Shown here: positions 22,006-33,088 of the stretch, piece by piece
How positions within the stretch are numbered: the stretch's first letter is position 1
Layout of the letters: every line of letters starts with the position of its first letter
NCBI GenBank assembly: GCA_019137255.1
Contig: WPDH01000028.1
Location: 371,039-435,038 of the forward strand
Direction of reading: 5' to 3'
DNA: 64,000 nt
Source of the DNA: Corinectria fuckeliana
Lineage: Eukaryota > Ascomycota > Sordariomycetes > Hypocreales > Nectriaceae
Made by a program: the position numbers and the translations under genes
Notes under the pieces: model-generated
What the model was told of the DNA's origin: nothing
Databases searched by the model: none
The model's input: only the letters and a program-made list of their open reading frames with translations

Positions 22006-24895
22006 GCGAGAGCTTGAACACGAGCCGTATCTGGCCGGGGAATACGAGCTGTGTTGGGACGTTTACACGAGGAGGTGTTGAGGTTGAGCCATTCGGAACA
22101 AATTTGTAGTCGTAATAACACGGAAGCGGTGGCAGTCTGTAATACGGTAGATGATATATTCTTTCACGGCCAGCAACCTCGAGCAGGCATAGTGTGCAGA
22201 TGTACATACAGTCGTACTATGTATTGCAACGGCGACACCAGCCCCTGTCGTAGTCTAGTGGGATGAAGATGCTGTGACGTTCGTGACACTTGTTGTTGGC
22301 TTGGAATTTAGAGAATTGTGGGGTTGGAGCTTGAATACTGCTTGTGTGCGCGCAAGGATGCTTTGTTTCTCTTGGCTTTTTGTCTAGATGACGTCGGGGC
22401 GAGGGGAGAGTCCTGACAGGATGCATCATTTGGCGGTGATGTGCGGATACGAATACTGTAATACTATGTACTATGTGCATATTGGTTATCGCGGCATGGG
22501 TTTGCTCAGCGACTCAGCGACCCTGTCTTGTGTCTGCCGTGGCTTATCGATGTGCGTTCTATCTCCCCTACGTAGTATTAAGGTGCCCTTTGTTAGTAAT
22601 AATTAATAATGCCACCGAGGTCTTATGTGCAATGCACTCGTGAAATTGCCCTACGAATAAGGCATGCTATTGTTCTGAACTGGGTTGCTGGAATGGACGC
22701 GCACAAGCTGGCCCCCGCACCCCCCCCCCCCCCCCCCCCCCCCCCCGGACATCCATATCGCAGCATCCAATGTCTATGTAGGAACTTGGGGGGGGGGGAG
22801 AGAGGCAGAAAAATTGGAGCCATTGCAGAAGGTCGGCGAGAGAATCTTTGAGTGAAATTGCAATGTGATGAACACGCTGGAACCCTCATGCAGGTAGAAC
22901 AGGCCCCTAGGATCCACACACGTGATGGGATCTTCATTGCAATTTGGGGCGGCCCAAGGTCGGCGCCTCAGGCATGACAGGCCCCCAAGAGGAGCAGGCT
23001 CTGCACGATCCCAGGGAATCTCAAGGACCTTGGGAACGGTGAGGGACAAATCGACTGTGATGGATGTGCGAGTCGGAGTGGCTGGCAACTGCCTCTCTCT
23101 CTCTCTAAATAAAGACACAGACTTATTATGGGCTTCCCCAATAGCGCCAGGCTAGGTCATCACTCTACATAGCATCGGTGTAAGCTCGTCAGCTCGGGCT
23201 CAAACGTCGCACCCCTGGTGGTGGAGAGATGCGAGAGTAAGCCTAGCCTGGCAACTACCTAGGCCTATTTACCTCCATATTACCTAGTTAATTACTGTAA
23301 GTTAAGACTACCTACCTACGTACGCCTCTCATGGAGCGAATCCAGACGAGCCTCAGTTTTCCCCCTCCGTCTCTCCTGGGCAACGGTCTCTACAGAAAAC
23401 GAAGGCATAAAGTTAGGTACTTTCCATAGGTATCTACGTGGTTGCCAGGGAGCCCCTTTCTTCACCTCTCAACTGAAGGGGAGCAGGAACCTGAAGTCAG
23501 TGAATGCAGCAGGGCTCCTAGTAGGCCATCAAAGGAGAACGGGCCCCGTAAGTAGCTTACCACGTATTTAGGTACGCCCGTACCCGTACGTAGATGCATC
23601 ACAGGTCGAAGATGGCTTGTATACTTCGTAGATCCAGAGTTCAGGGACCTTTGGTTTAGCTTGGTCCTGGAGATCGGTACATCGTCATGCCCTGGAAATT
23701 GCAGCAAACCGTTCCCTTCTGCTCGGTCTCCCCCCTTCCGACGAGGAGGTACCTAGGTCGGGTTCTCTGAGTGCGCCCTGCACCTTGTGCCCTTGCCTTG
23801 GGGGGAGGGGGGGGGGGCTGTCTGCGCCCACATCCACTAAAACCTCCATCCCCCCCAGCTAGACCGGAAGTACCCCGCCAGCGTGGCTAGCGAGTGGAGG
23901 TACCTGACGCTGAAGCAGTCCAATACCGGATCCTGCGTATGGTAGTAAGGGTAGCGAGCGGGCGGTACGGGGTTCATGCCCGCCCTCGATTTGCTGTTTG
24001 GGCTGAGCTGGGTCGGGTTGGACTTGGGCTGGATGTTCGCTCTAGTTGGTCTAGGTAGGTAGGCCTAGATTAGAGTAGGTATCTACCTAGGCGGTCGAGT
24101 CGAGTCCCCCTAGGTGGCCCATCCCACTGAGCTGCCCACTGAACTTGCCCACTGGACCACCTAGCGACCACCACCACACAACACACAGACAGCCTGAAGC
24201 CTGACAGACACACTGTCCAGACACACACACATCCATCCATATACACACAACTACGCGGGTCCCACGTCCCACGTCCCACCGTTCCACGCCTTCAGCTCCC
24301 CGACCACCAGCCCAACGCCTCCTGCTACTCCATACCAACTCCCACGACCGGCTTCGTTTCTCTCTCCCACGCTCCTTCGTCCGCGTCTACGGCCCTGCGT
24401 CCTCTCTCCTCCTGCGCTGAGCCGCGTCTCGTCTCGAATCGTCCCGCCGCTCCCCCGTCCTCTATCCCCCCCATTTTCCCTCCTCGCCGCCCTCAACTGT
24501 TTACATGGTTCCAGTCTCGAATCTCATCGGGCCCCCGTCGTCTTCTCGTGCCGCATCGCTTCGCTGTCCCCGATTTGCTTCTCCTCCCGCCTCCCTCAGC
24601 CCACCCCGAGCTGGGCTGCTTCCCGTTGGGCCGTCACGCGAACGCCCTCCCATCCTCGCCCAGGACGCTTTGTCGCCCGCCTGTCGCTGCTGTCGCGCCT
24701 CGTCTTGCCCGTCCCTGCTCAATTGAATTGGTATCGACACCGTCTTTCGCCGTCGTCCCCAGCTGGCGCTGATGCCGACCGCTGCAACCCCTCGTCGACT
24801 TCTGTTGGACATCTGGCGCTGAGAGGCCATCCGCTCTTGATTGGCTCGGGGCCAGGAGGGGGATTTGTGCATAACGACGCCCTGGATTGCTTGTC
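22006..24895. other. 2.9 kb gene desert upstream of lrg1
   Basis: No supportable gene. It holds a 27-C run (22720-22746) followed by an 11-G run (22788-22798), a (CT)n at 23093-23106, dense TACCTAGG-type motifs (23240-23320, 23747-23758, 24051-24092), TCCCACG repeated three times (24260-24280) and a long C/T-rich lrg1 leader. That leader contains an upstream ATG ORF (24505-24726). Confidence 0.5.
22720..22746. repeat. 27-nt poly-C tract
   Basis: Uninterrupted C run, with an 11-G run 41 bp downstream. Its length may be unreliable in the assembly. Confidence 0.9.
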
Positions 24896-27800
24896 ATGAT
24901 GGCCTCGGGTTACGACAATGCGCCGCCCGCCGACCATGGCCTCGGTGACCACCCTCACGACCACCCACACGATCACCCACACGATCACCACCACGACTTC
25001 AACGGCCCGGATCTGGGCCATCCGTCCGATTCCAACTGGCAGAACGGCGGCCACGGGACGTCTGACAGTGACTATCGACCGAGACCCACTGGTTCTGCGC
25101 CCTCTACGCCGAACCCCCCCCCGGCTGGATGGGATGATGAGCAGTCCCTCCGCAAGAGCGCTGAGCGAAACAGGTCGCGGGGGCGGAATGGGAGATCCGC
25201 CAGTGGCCAGCAGAGAGTCTGTAACGCGTGTGGAGAGTCCTTGACGGGCCAGTTTGTTCGAGCCCTCGACGGCACCTTTCATCTCGACTGTTTCAAATGT
25301 CAGGTACGGACGGCACGCGAAGCCCATCGACAAATTATTCCCTCCCTTGGTGCCTACAGCGAGACGCTAATCCACGCCCCCGATCTAGGACTGTGGCCAA
25401 ATCGTGGCATCCAAATTCTTCCCCGCCGAAGACGAGAGTGGCCAGGGGCAGTATCCCCTGTGTGAGACGGACTACTTCCGACGGCTCAACCTGCTGTGCT
25501 ACCAGTGCGGAGGGGCTCTTCGAGGCTCGTACATCACCGCTCTGGAGCGCAAGTACCATGTCGACCATTTTACCTGCTCCCTATGTTCAACGATATTCGG
25601 CGCCCAAGACAGCTACTACGAACATGACGGGGATGTCTACTGCCACTACCATTATTCCACCCAGTTCGCGCAGCGCTGCAACGGCTGCCAAACCGCCATC
25701 CTGAAGCAGTTTGTCGAGATCTTCAGAAACGGCCAAAACCAGCATTGGCACCCCGAGTGCTACATGATTCACAAGTTCTGGAACGTCCGGTTGGCACAGC
25801 CCGCTGATACCCCGCCCGCGCTTGCTGGGTCCGATGATCCTGCCGGCAGGGACCTGATTCGAACGGAGGAGGAACGTATGGAGGAGAAGGTCTTCCGGAT
25901 ATGGAGTGTCCTGTCGGCCTTTGAAGAGTCCTCGGCCGCGTGTATTTCCGATATGCTTCTTCACGTTAGCAACGGCGCCTACGTCGACGGAGTTTTGGTT
26001 GCTAAGCGCTTCATCTGGCACGTTGAGATTCTGTTCCAGTCGGCAGACCGGCTCGATGCCACCATGGCCCGGCTGAACGATAAAGGTACGGACGGTGCCA
26101 CACAAAACCAAACTCTGCGTCTTGTTGCATATTCACTAACGGCATTTCTGCAGCAATGTCCTATGGACGAGAAGCCAAGCTTCTCTGTAAGAAAATTGTC
26201 TCTTTCTTCTCCTTGCTGTCAAAAACACAAGACAACGGAGCCCGCAAACTCGGCGTAACACAAGAACTCCTCTCCCTCGTCACCGGCCTCGCCCACTATC
26301 TTAAGCTTCTCATCCGAATCTGTCTTCAGGGAGCCCTGCGCCTGGAGCGCGAGACCACGGCCTCCGAAGGCCTTTACCAATTCCTGGACGACCTGAGCGA
26401 CCTCGACGTCTTGAAGAACGACGACGGCCAGTTGCAGGTGACTGCGGGCGGCGCGCGACTCTCCGCCAACGACTCGGACCACTGCACCTCGTGCAACAGG
26501 TCCGTGGAGGATGAATGTGCCAAAAACGGCGACATGCGGTGGCATCTGACCTGTGTTAAATGCTCGAGGTGTGCGCGAGAGCTCGGTCGATCCTTGGATG
26601 AGGCTCGCTACAACGCTTTCGACCGCAAGATCTACTGCGCGAACTGTGTCGGTATCAACACGGAACCTTCCATGATGTTTGAGCATGTCTCGAAGCTGCA
26701 GCAATACGTGTTCCTGCTCCGAGTCGCATTAGCCCGCCTTTTGGACATTCTAAGGAACAACGGCGCCCTACCCGAAGACCCCAACCAAAACGTCTTCAAC
26801 CCATCCGACACGCCTGGAGCGCATACCGATCCGAGGCCGCGTGACGACTCCCAGTTAAGGGCGCTTGGCTCAGGAGGCGACAAGGAGAACCATCGTGAGT
26901 CGTCTTATGAGAACACTCTGAATGACGTACGCAGACTCCGAAGTACGCGTCTCGACCGGCACCTCTCATCCAGTGTGCGGCAACCTCGAACATCCCGCGT
27001 CATGGATGCCGATGGCCACGGGCCTCGACCTGGCTCAGCCGGCGACGGCAGTCAAAGCCATGGACAGCAGGGGTCGACTGATCTCATGTTCGGGCAAAAC
27101 GATGCAATCACCCTTGACGACATTCCTAGGATAGTCGCGGTTGAGCAGTCTCGCGAGCTACAGTCCCGAGCGCCACCGACGGATGGCACTCGGGGTGGTA
27201 ATGCCCTTGGGCCCGGGCACCTCATGCACCAACGAACGCAGTCGTCTGACCGAGACCAAGATTTCCGTAACGCGGATGGCATGCCGACACGTATCGGCCG
27301 CAAGTTCTTTTCAGAACTCTCCGGTCTCGAGTACTTCAACGTCCGCCATCTGGCGGTCTTGACTATGCAACCTATGATCGAGCAAGAATTCTCCCTCGAC
27401 GAGCTTCTAGGCTTCATCGAATCACGAAAGCAAGCAACCTTCTGGAAGAACCTAGGAAAGGCGTTCAAGAACGACAAGAGCAAGAACATCAAGAAGAAGG
27501 GCGTCTTCGGGGTGCCCCTAGAGATCATCATCGAGCGAGACGGCGCCGACTCCACCGACGGTGTAGGACCCGGCACGCTCCGCATTCCTGCCGTCGTGGA
27601 TGATATTGTTTCTTCGATGCGGAAGATGGATCTCTCAGTCGAGGGTGTGTTCCGAAAGAACGGCAACATCAAGAAGCAGCAGGGTCTGGTGGAAAAGATC
27701 AACGCCGAAGGCTGCGACGTGGTCAACTTTATGGAACAACCCGTCGTGCAGTTGGCCGCCCTCCTGAAGCGGTACCTGCGAGACCTTCCGGATCCCCTCA

Positions 27801-28639
27801 TGACGCACAAGCTCTATGCCCTATGGGTTAGCGCAGCCAAGATCCCGGAGCCCGAGAAGAGGAGGCAATGTCTGCACTTGACTTGCTGCCTCCTGCCCAA
27901 GAGCCATCGCGACAGCCTCGAGATCCTGTTCACGTTCCTAAAGTGGGCTGGCTCGTTCCATCAACTCGACGACGAAGTGGGATCAAAGATGGACATTAGA
28001 AACCTCGCCACTGTTATCGCACCCAACATTCTCACGAACTCTTCCAAGGCGCCCGCTCTGGACAGCGAGGCTATTTATGTTATTGATGCGGTAGAAATGC
28101 TCATTGCGCATATCGAGGAGATGTGCCAGGTAAGCCGGTTTCTCGCCCATGGTCTATCGGTCTCATGCTAACACGTTGCAATTCAGGTCCCAGATGAGAT
28201 CCTTGGTCTTCTCAACGACCCATACATCTTCAGCAACAGCGGCGAGCTCTCTACGAAGGACATTCTCAAGCGATTCCAAGATCGACGCGGGCAAATCTCC
28301 ATTTCAGATGTCAACGAGGTCTACAACCGCCAGGACAACTCCACACGGCCGCCGGCTCGGCGGGTAGAAACGGACCCGGCGGTCTGGCAAGGAGAAGCAA
28401 CCGTCCGCACGATCCAAGAGCCTTCCATGGTGCACACGCAAAACGGCCCCGGAACCCCTCCCACCAGATGGAGGGGCCGGAACGACATGGCCAACCCGTC
28501 CCCCTACGCCAGTCAGTTCAACCAGTCAGACCCCCAACTCGATAATTCCGAGCACAGCCAGCGTCGAGAGTGGCGCAACTCCAACTCTGCTGGCTGGGGG
28601 CGGCAAGGCGGTGGACTCGGCGTGTCGGGCGATTCATGA
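24896..28639 (+). CDS. lrg1: LIM-domain Rho GTPase-activating protein Lrg1
   Basis: GAP for a Rho GTPase (Rho1 in yeast Lrg1 and Neurospora LRG-1), controlling cell-wall synthesis and polar tip growth at the cortex. Exons 24896-25303, 25389-26085, 26154-28129 and 28187-28639 join in frame to 1177 residues. LIM zinc modules start near residue 109 (CNACGESLTGQF), 172 (CYQCGGALRGSY) and 232 (CNGCQTAILKQF); another follows near 477 (CTSCNRSVEDE...CANC). The RhoGAP domain spans about 819-1027, with the arginine finger in GVFRKNGN and PVVQLAALLKRYLRDLPDPL. The C-terminal exon is Gln/Asn-rich and disordered. Tandem ATG codons (24896 and 24899) make the start uncertain by one residue. Residues 20-38 form a His/Asp/Pro repeat that could bind metal. 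Confidence 0.95.
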
Positions 28640-29248
28640 ATACCTACTTTTCAACAATGGCGAACTTAAAGGGTCAAGGCGGGAAGGGGGGGGGGTGGGG
28701 GGTGTTTTTCTATACCTGAATTGGATGCCTTTGTATTTCACAGTACCTATTTTAGCATCGGCAGAACAGGAGAGCAAGAGGTAATCGACTGAATTTAACG
28801 GCCACCTTGAGACGTAGACGCAAATCTATCTACAACTCGAACACCCGCTGACATGGTAGAATGGAACGAAATGGTTCTACATGGTCGTTTCTTTTGTTTT
28901 TCTTTCCAAACCATGCTGATGCTTTAGCACACTGTATGCTTCAAGAGATTAAGTTGATGCCCAAGTAGGTCTGAACATGATTGCGCTGGTTCCAAGGTGG
29001 CGATAATTTAGAAGCAAAAGAAGATGAGTGGACGAAGGAGGAGAATATATTAAATAGTACACCTTCCATAGTATGATTTCTCTGGTAGGTACGTGGGCAA
29101 GTATAATTTGCTCTGCCTGATACGATCATTAGTCAAGTATCTGTTGGGAAGCTCCCGAGGCCCCTGATTCAGGCTGTCCCATCTTTCCCTCTTTCCTCTT
29201 CCCTCCCTTCTCTTCCCCACTTTCTCTTCCCTGTTCCCTATTCCCTCA
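28640..29248. other. Intergenic between convergent lrg1 and erg26
   Basis: Shared 3' flank with a G-rich run at 28681-28703 on the plus strand, in the probable lrg1 3' UTR, and C/T-rich DNA before the erg26 stop. No gene is seen. Confidence 0.5.
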
Positions 29249-30460
29249 TCATGCCTTGACGGTGGCAGCCTGCTCCTTTTCTTGCTCGAGGAAATAGTCC
29301 ACTCCCCGCTGGACGCCCTCCTGCAGGGTCCACAGAGGCTTGTAGTGTAGGACTCGCTTGGCCTTGGCAATGTTGTAGTAGCGGGTCATGGAGCTGTAGA
29401 TGACGCCCTTGCGGGTGAGGGTCGGTTTGCGGCCGAGGACGTGGGAGAAGACCTCGCTGAGGTAGCCAAAGGTGATGCCGATCTCTCGACCGAGGGTCCA
29501 GACATTCTCGGTGCCATGCTCGTTTCCGGCGGCGCGCCATACGGCGCGGGCGAAGTCCCAGAAGGGCACGGGGGCGTCGTTTGTGATGAAGAAGGCCTCG
29601 CCGTCGACACGCTCGTGGTCGAGGGGCGCGGTGGCAGAGGCGGCGGTGGCCAGGAGGAGCTGGGCGGCGAGCAGGTGGGCGTGGGCGATGTTGCCGACGT
29701 AGGTGAAGTCGAAGAGGTTCTCGTTACTGCCGACCTGCCAATTGTGCTTGCCGCCGCGGTAGGCGCCCAACAGACCCGGGAGCATCTGCGCGTCGCCCTC
29801 ACCGAAGATGCCAGCGGGGCGGATGGCGCAGGTGAGGAGCTTGGAGGGGTCTTGGCCGTTGGCCTCGAGGACGAGTTCTTCGGCAGCGGCCTGATTTTGG
29901 TTTGTGGTTGATCAGCGCCGGAAGAAGGGAAGGGTTGCAGGTGAATGGGCTGGGCAAAGGGGGAGACAGGGAGACAGCGGAGGACGCACCTTGGTCTCGG
30001 AGTAGTACTCGGTCTGCTTGGCGCCTCGGATCACGGGCCACCTCTCGTCGGCGTTGAGCAGGTCGGAGACGTTGTCGCTGATGACGCTCGCGGAGCTGGT
30101 GTACACGAGGGCCTTGACGCCGGCGGCCCGGCAGGCGTCGACGACAGACTGGGTGCCGTCGATGTTGACCCTCCTGAACAGGTCGTGGGCAATCTTGGAG
30201 TCGTTGGCGACGGGCGAGGCGGTGTGGATGACGACGTCGGGCTTGGCCTCGTCGAAGACGGCCGCCAGCTTCTCGGCGTCGGTGATGTCGCATTCGCGGT
30301 ACTCGGCGCCCGGGTTGCGGTGGCGGGCGCAGCGCAGGTCGACGCCGACTACGCCGACCGTGGTCCACGAGTCGAGCAGCTGGTTGACGATGTGATGGCC
30401 CAAGAAGCCATTGCTGCCGACGACGAGAACCTTGCCGAGGGGGCCTCTAGATGCGACCAT
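29249..30460 (-). CDS. erg26: Sterol-4-alpha-carboxylate 3-dehydrogenase (decarboxylating)
   Basis: NAD(P)-dependent 3-beta-hydroxysteroid dehydrogenase family enzyme of ergosterol synthesis. It oxidises and decarboxylates 4-carboxysterols during C-4 demethylation at the ER. Exons 29990-30460 and 29249-29890, split by a 99-nt intron, encode 370 residues, the normal length. The Rossmann motif GSNGFLG is at residues 15-21 and the catalytic Tyr-x-x-x-Lys is Y153-K157 (YSETK), which ends exactly at the exon boundary. Downstream blocks such as IRPAGIFGEGD, FDFTYVGNIAHAHLLA and the GEAFFITND strand are typical of Erg26/NSDHL. The gene is divergent from the 31043 gene. A GGA repeat lies about 65 bp upstream of its ATG. 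Other 3-beta-HSD members share the fold, so the exact sterol step is a family inference. Confidence 0.9.
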
Positions 30461-31042
30461 GGCGGAGGCTGTGGGGGTTTGGACGAGAGGGTTGATTCCT
30501 TTTCGGGGGGAGGAGGGATCTCGAGGAGGAGGAGGAGGAGGAGGAGGAGGCAGCTATGGAATTAAGCTACTATTAATTAGCTGTCGGTCTCAGATTATCT
30601 ATGGAGGTCGTTGATAGTGGGTCTTGGCGGGCTTTGAGCCTCCCGTCTGCTGGGCCTGCCCTGTGGCTGGTGGGCCCTCCACTCCCTGCCCCGTGTTTGG
30701 CCCCCTGTAATTAAGGCCCTCCGCTCTGGAGTAAGTACAGTATAACTTCAAAAATGACTTTGCAAAGGCCCTCCCTTTGGCTCTTCCGCTGGGTCACGGG
30801 ACGCGAAGCTTTGACGACGGCCAACGTAGGTATTAACATCGCATCTTGCTGCGTGCATCTTACATCTCTCCCTGGCTGCCTGGCCGTTGCTCTTCCGTCT
30901 CCTCCGTCTTGGCTATCACGACACGTCAATTTATAATACCTATCTCTCTCTCTCTCTCTTCTTGGATTCTTTCTTCCCCGCGGGCCTCTCGTCATCGCCA
31001 TGGTTCGTTGCTTCAAGTCCCTCGACAATCGGCTCTCGCACC
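30461..31042. other. Divergent promoter of erg26 and the 31043 gene
   Basis: Holds a (GGA)n tract at 30523-30551 close to erg26 and a (TC)n tract at about 30944-30960 before the 31043 gene. No ORF is supported. Confidence 0.6.
30523..30551. repeat. GGA/GAG trinucleotide repeat upstream of erg26
   Basis: About nine GAG units, a polypyrimidine (TCC) tract on the erg26 coding strand, 63-91 bp before its ATG. Confidence 0.85.
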
Positions 31043-32461
31043 ATGGCGAGCCTCTCCTCCTCCTCTCAGGACGCCGAGATCCTCGTCCACGTTACCGCAC
31101 CCAGCCGCGTCGCCGATGACGTCGTCTACCGCCAGCTCGCGCAGGCATACTTCGCCTTCCAGCCTCAAGTCCGCACTCAACTGCCGCTTGCAGAACCTCG
31201 GCCGGATGCGCCGCGAGGCTCAGGGCAGCAGGAATCGTTGGAGCGTGCGTCGACCTCACCACCAAGCCGGGGATCTGCGATGCCCTCATTTGACCAATCC
31301 CTGGGCATCACCTCTCAGGACTTGAGCTTCCAAAGCGCTTTAGATAATCGCTCCTCGCCGCGGCTACGATATGCGCCGACCGCCCAAAGCCTCGTCGTCT
31401 CGGCTTCCCAAGAGACCGGCGTTGGGTCTCAGACGTCGTGGTGCGCGCCGCCCAGCCAGGTCAGTGACTCGTACCCCATGCCAGATGCTACAATGCTTCA
31501 AACTTCGCCGACTCGAGTCTTGCAGCGGTATATCGGCAGCGCGAGGCTACGACGACCTTCTGCGGCATCTTTGTCTCGTTCACCCCCTTCGTCCCCTTCG
31601 CCCCGGAAACCAGCGCCGCCACCGTCGTCGTGCGACACCGACAGGGTGCATGTGCCGTCCTCACTACCAGAGCCCGAGCAAAGGGGCCCCTCACTGCCAT
31701 TGCAGGCGCCAGGGTATGTCGACGTCAACCAAACTATACCCGTCACGCCTCAGGTTCCAAGGATGACCGCTGGCCGTGGCCCAGAGGCTTCCATCGACTC
31801 CAGTGAACCATTTGCAGACGAGTCCGCTTTCGACATCACCCACATCTCGATCAGTGTGGTGGATGATCGATCGCCGGCTCCGGCACACCGCGCCGGATCA
31901 GAACCGCCTCCGGCCAAGCGGCCCAGGGTCAGCCATCTTCAGCGCGGTGACTTGGTGCGAAGTTCGAGTGACACTGGTCCCGTGCTCTCCTCCAGCGATC
32001 CAGTCGCTGAGGAACTCAGCTACAGCCTTGAGATCCGGCCTCCTTCGCCACCGGCGGGAGTCACCGACGTCGACCCCTCAGATCTCGTCTCGGCCAAACT
32101 GGCCAAGCTGGCTCGCGACCTCTCGTCCCGTTACCGCCCCGACTCGAGGCGAGAAATCGACCCTTTCGAACGGGGCTACTGGCTGCTCGACTGTACCGCC
32201 TGGAGCCCCGAGGTTCGCTTCGGCGCGTGGGTCTTCCTGAACAACTACCTCCGGAGCGGCCTGGCCGGCTGGGGGACGTGGTGTCGGCGTGACAACGGGC
32301 ACAACTGGATCCGGCTGTACAGCTGGGGCCACGTCGCCAAGCACACATACCTGCTCCTCTATCTTGCCAGCGGGAGGCAGCTGAAGCACACCGGGGCCAG
32401 GTGGTACGACGCGGATGGGGGCCTCGTGTTGGACGTACCTCCCTATGATAAGCAGGGGTAA
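31043..32461 (+). CDS. Conserved-type protein with unknown C-terminal globular domain
   Basis: Single-exon ORF of 472 residues from ATG in a strong context (caccATGG) at 31043; upstream codons in frame lack an ATG. The first 360 residues are Ser/Pro-rich and disordered, with a basic PPPAKRPRVSH patch that could be a nuclear localisation signal. From about residue 360 the protein becomes compact and Trp/Tyr-rich: SAKLAKLARDLSSRY, DPFERGYWLLDCTAW, RFGAWVFLNNYLRSG, GWGTWCRRDNGHNWIRLYSWG, HTYLLLYLASGRQLKHTGARWYDADG. I do not recognise this domain. Its density of aromatic residues suggests a folded binding module. The gene is divergent from erg26. Confidence 0.85.
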   Translation: MASLSSSSQDAEILVHVTAPSRVADDVVYRQLAQAYFAFQPQVRTQLPLAEPRPDAPRGSGQQESLERASTSPPSRGSAMPSFDQSLGITSQDLSFQSALDNRSSPRLRYAPTAQSLVVSASQETGVGSQTSWCAPPSQVSDSYPMPDATMLQTSPTRVLQRYIGSARLRRPSAASLSRSPPSSPSPRKPAPPPSSCDTDRVHVPSSLPEPEQRGPSLPLQAPGYVDVNQTIPVTPQVPRMTAGRGPEASIDSSEPFADESAFDITHISISVVDDRSPAPAHRAGSEPPPAKRPRVSHLQRGDLVRSSSDTGPVLSSSDPVAEELSYSLEIRPPSPPAGVTDVDPSDLVSAKLAKLARDLSSRYRPDSRREIDPFERGYWLLDCTAWSPEVRFGAWVFLNNYLRSGLAGWGTWCRRDNGHNWIRLYSWGHVAKHTYLLLYLASGRQLKHTGARWYDADGGLVLDVPPYDKQG

Positions 32462-33088
32462 CGGTAATTTGGTTTTGGAGATTCATCATGTGTATTGCAC
32501 GATTGGGGCTTTTTGCGAGTTCTACCGGAGTTTTTGGGCAGGCAACGGTGCAATGAAGGGTTCTGGGGTTATGCTTGGGTATGCCGTATACTAAAGCGAG
32601 GCGTTGGACAACTCGAACGGGGTGACATTGGATGCATTATACCAAAGAATACTTGGTAAAGGTTTTTAGGAGGCATGGGTCCATATTATACTATAAAGAT
32701 CTCGGTGAGAGGCACGGATAGTCCTCCTGGAAGCACGACTGCATGAATAGAGACGATACAATGGCTCGACATGTTCCATCAGGTCAGCCTATTGCCACGA
32801 CCTCTCCTTATAACAACTGCCAGATGTGGAAATTAGAGCGTCACACTCGAAAATTGAGCAGTTGGTATCGATACCGTACATCTGACTGAATACACGTTGC
32901 AAACAACGACCAAGGGAATTTCCATATCTCCCGATTCCAGGTCTCGTCGTACACCACAGCGGCCATATTCGCCATGAGCCAGGCACCGAGAAGCGCCATC
33001 TGTCGCTGAGACCACCGCATGCCAGACACGGGAGGACAGCGCTCCGTCGCCGGACATGATCATCTACACCTTCCTCTGAAAACCCATT
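32462..33088. other. Intergenic between convergent genes
   Basis: About 0.6 kb of 3' flanks. Small minus-strand ORFs here look random. Nothing else is seen. Confidence 0.5.

Noticed and set aside
22609..22851. Proline-run ORF over the poly-C tract
   Set aside because: Created by the homopolymer alone. The rest has no coding character.
29441..30565. Long plus-strand ORFs (156 and 206 codons) opposite erg26
   Set aside because: They are Gly/Val/Asp-rich antisense artefacts of GC-rich codon third positions.
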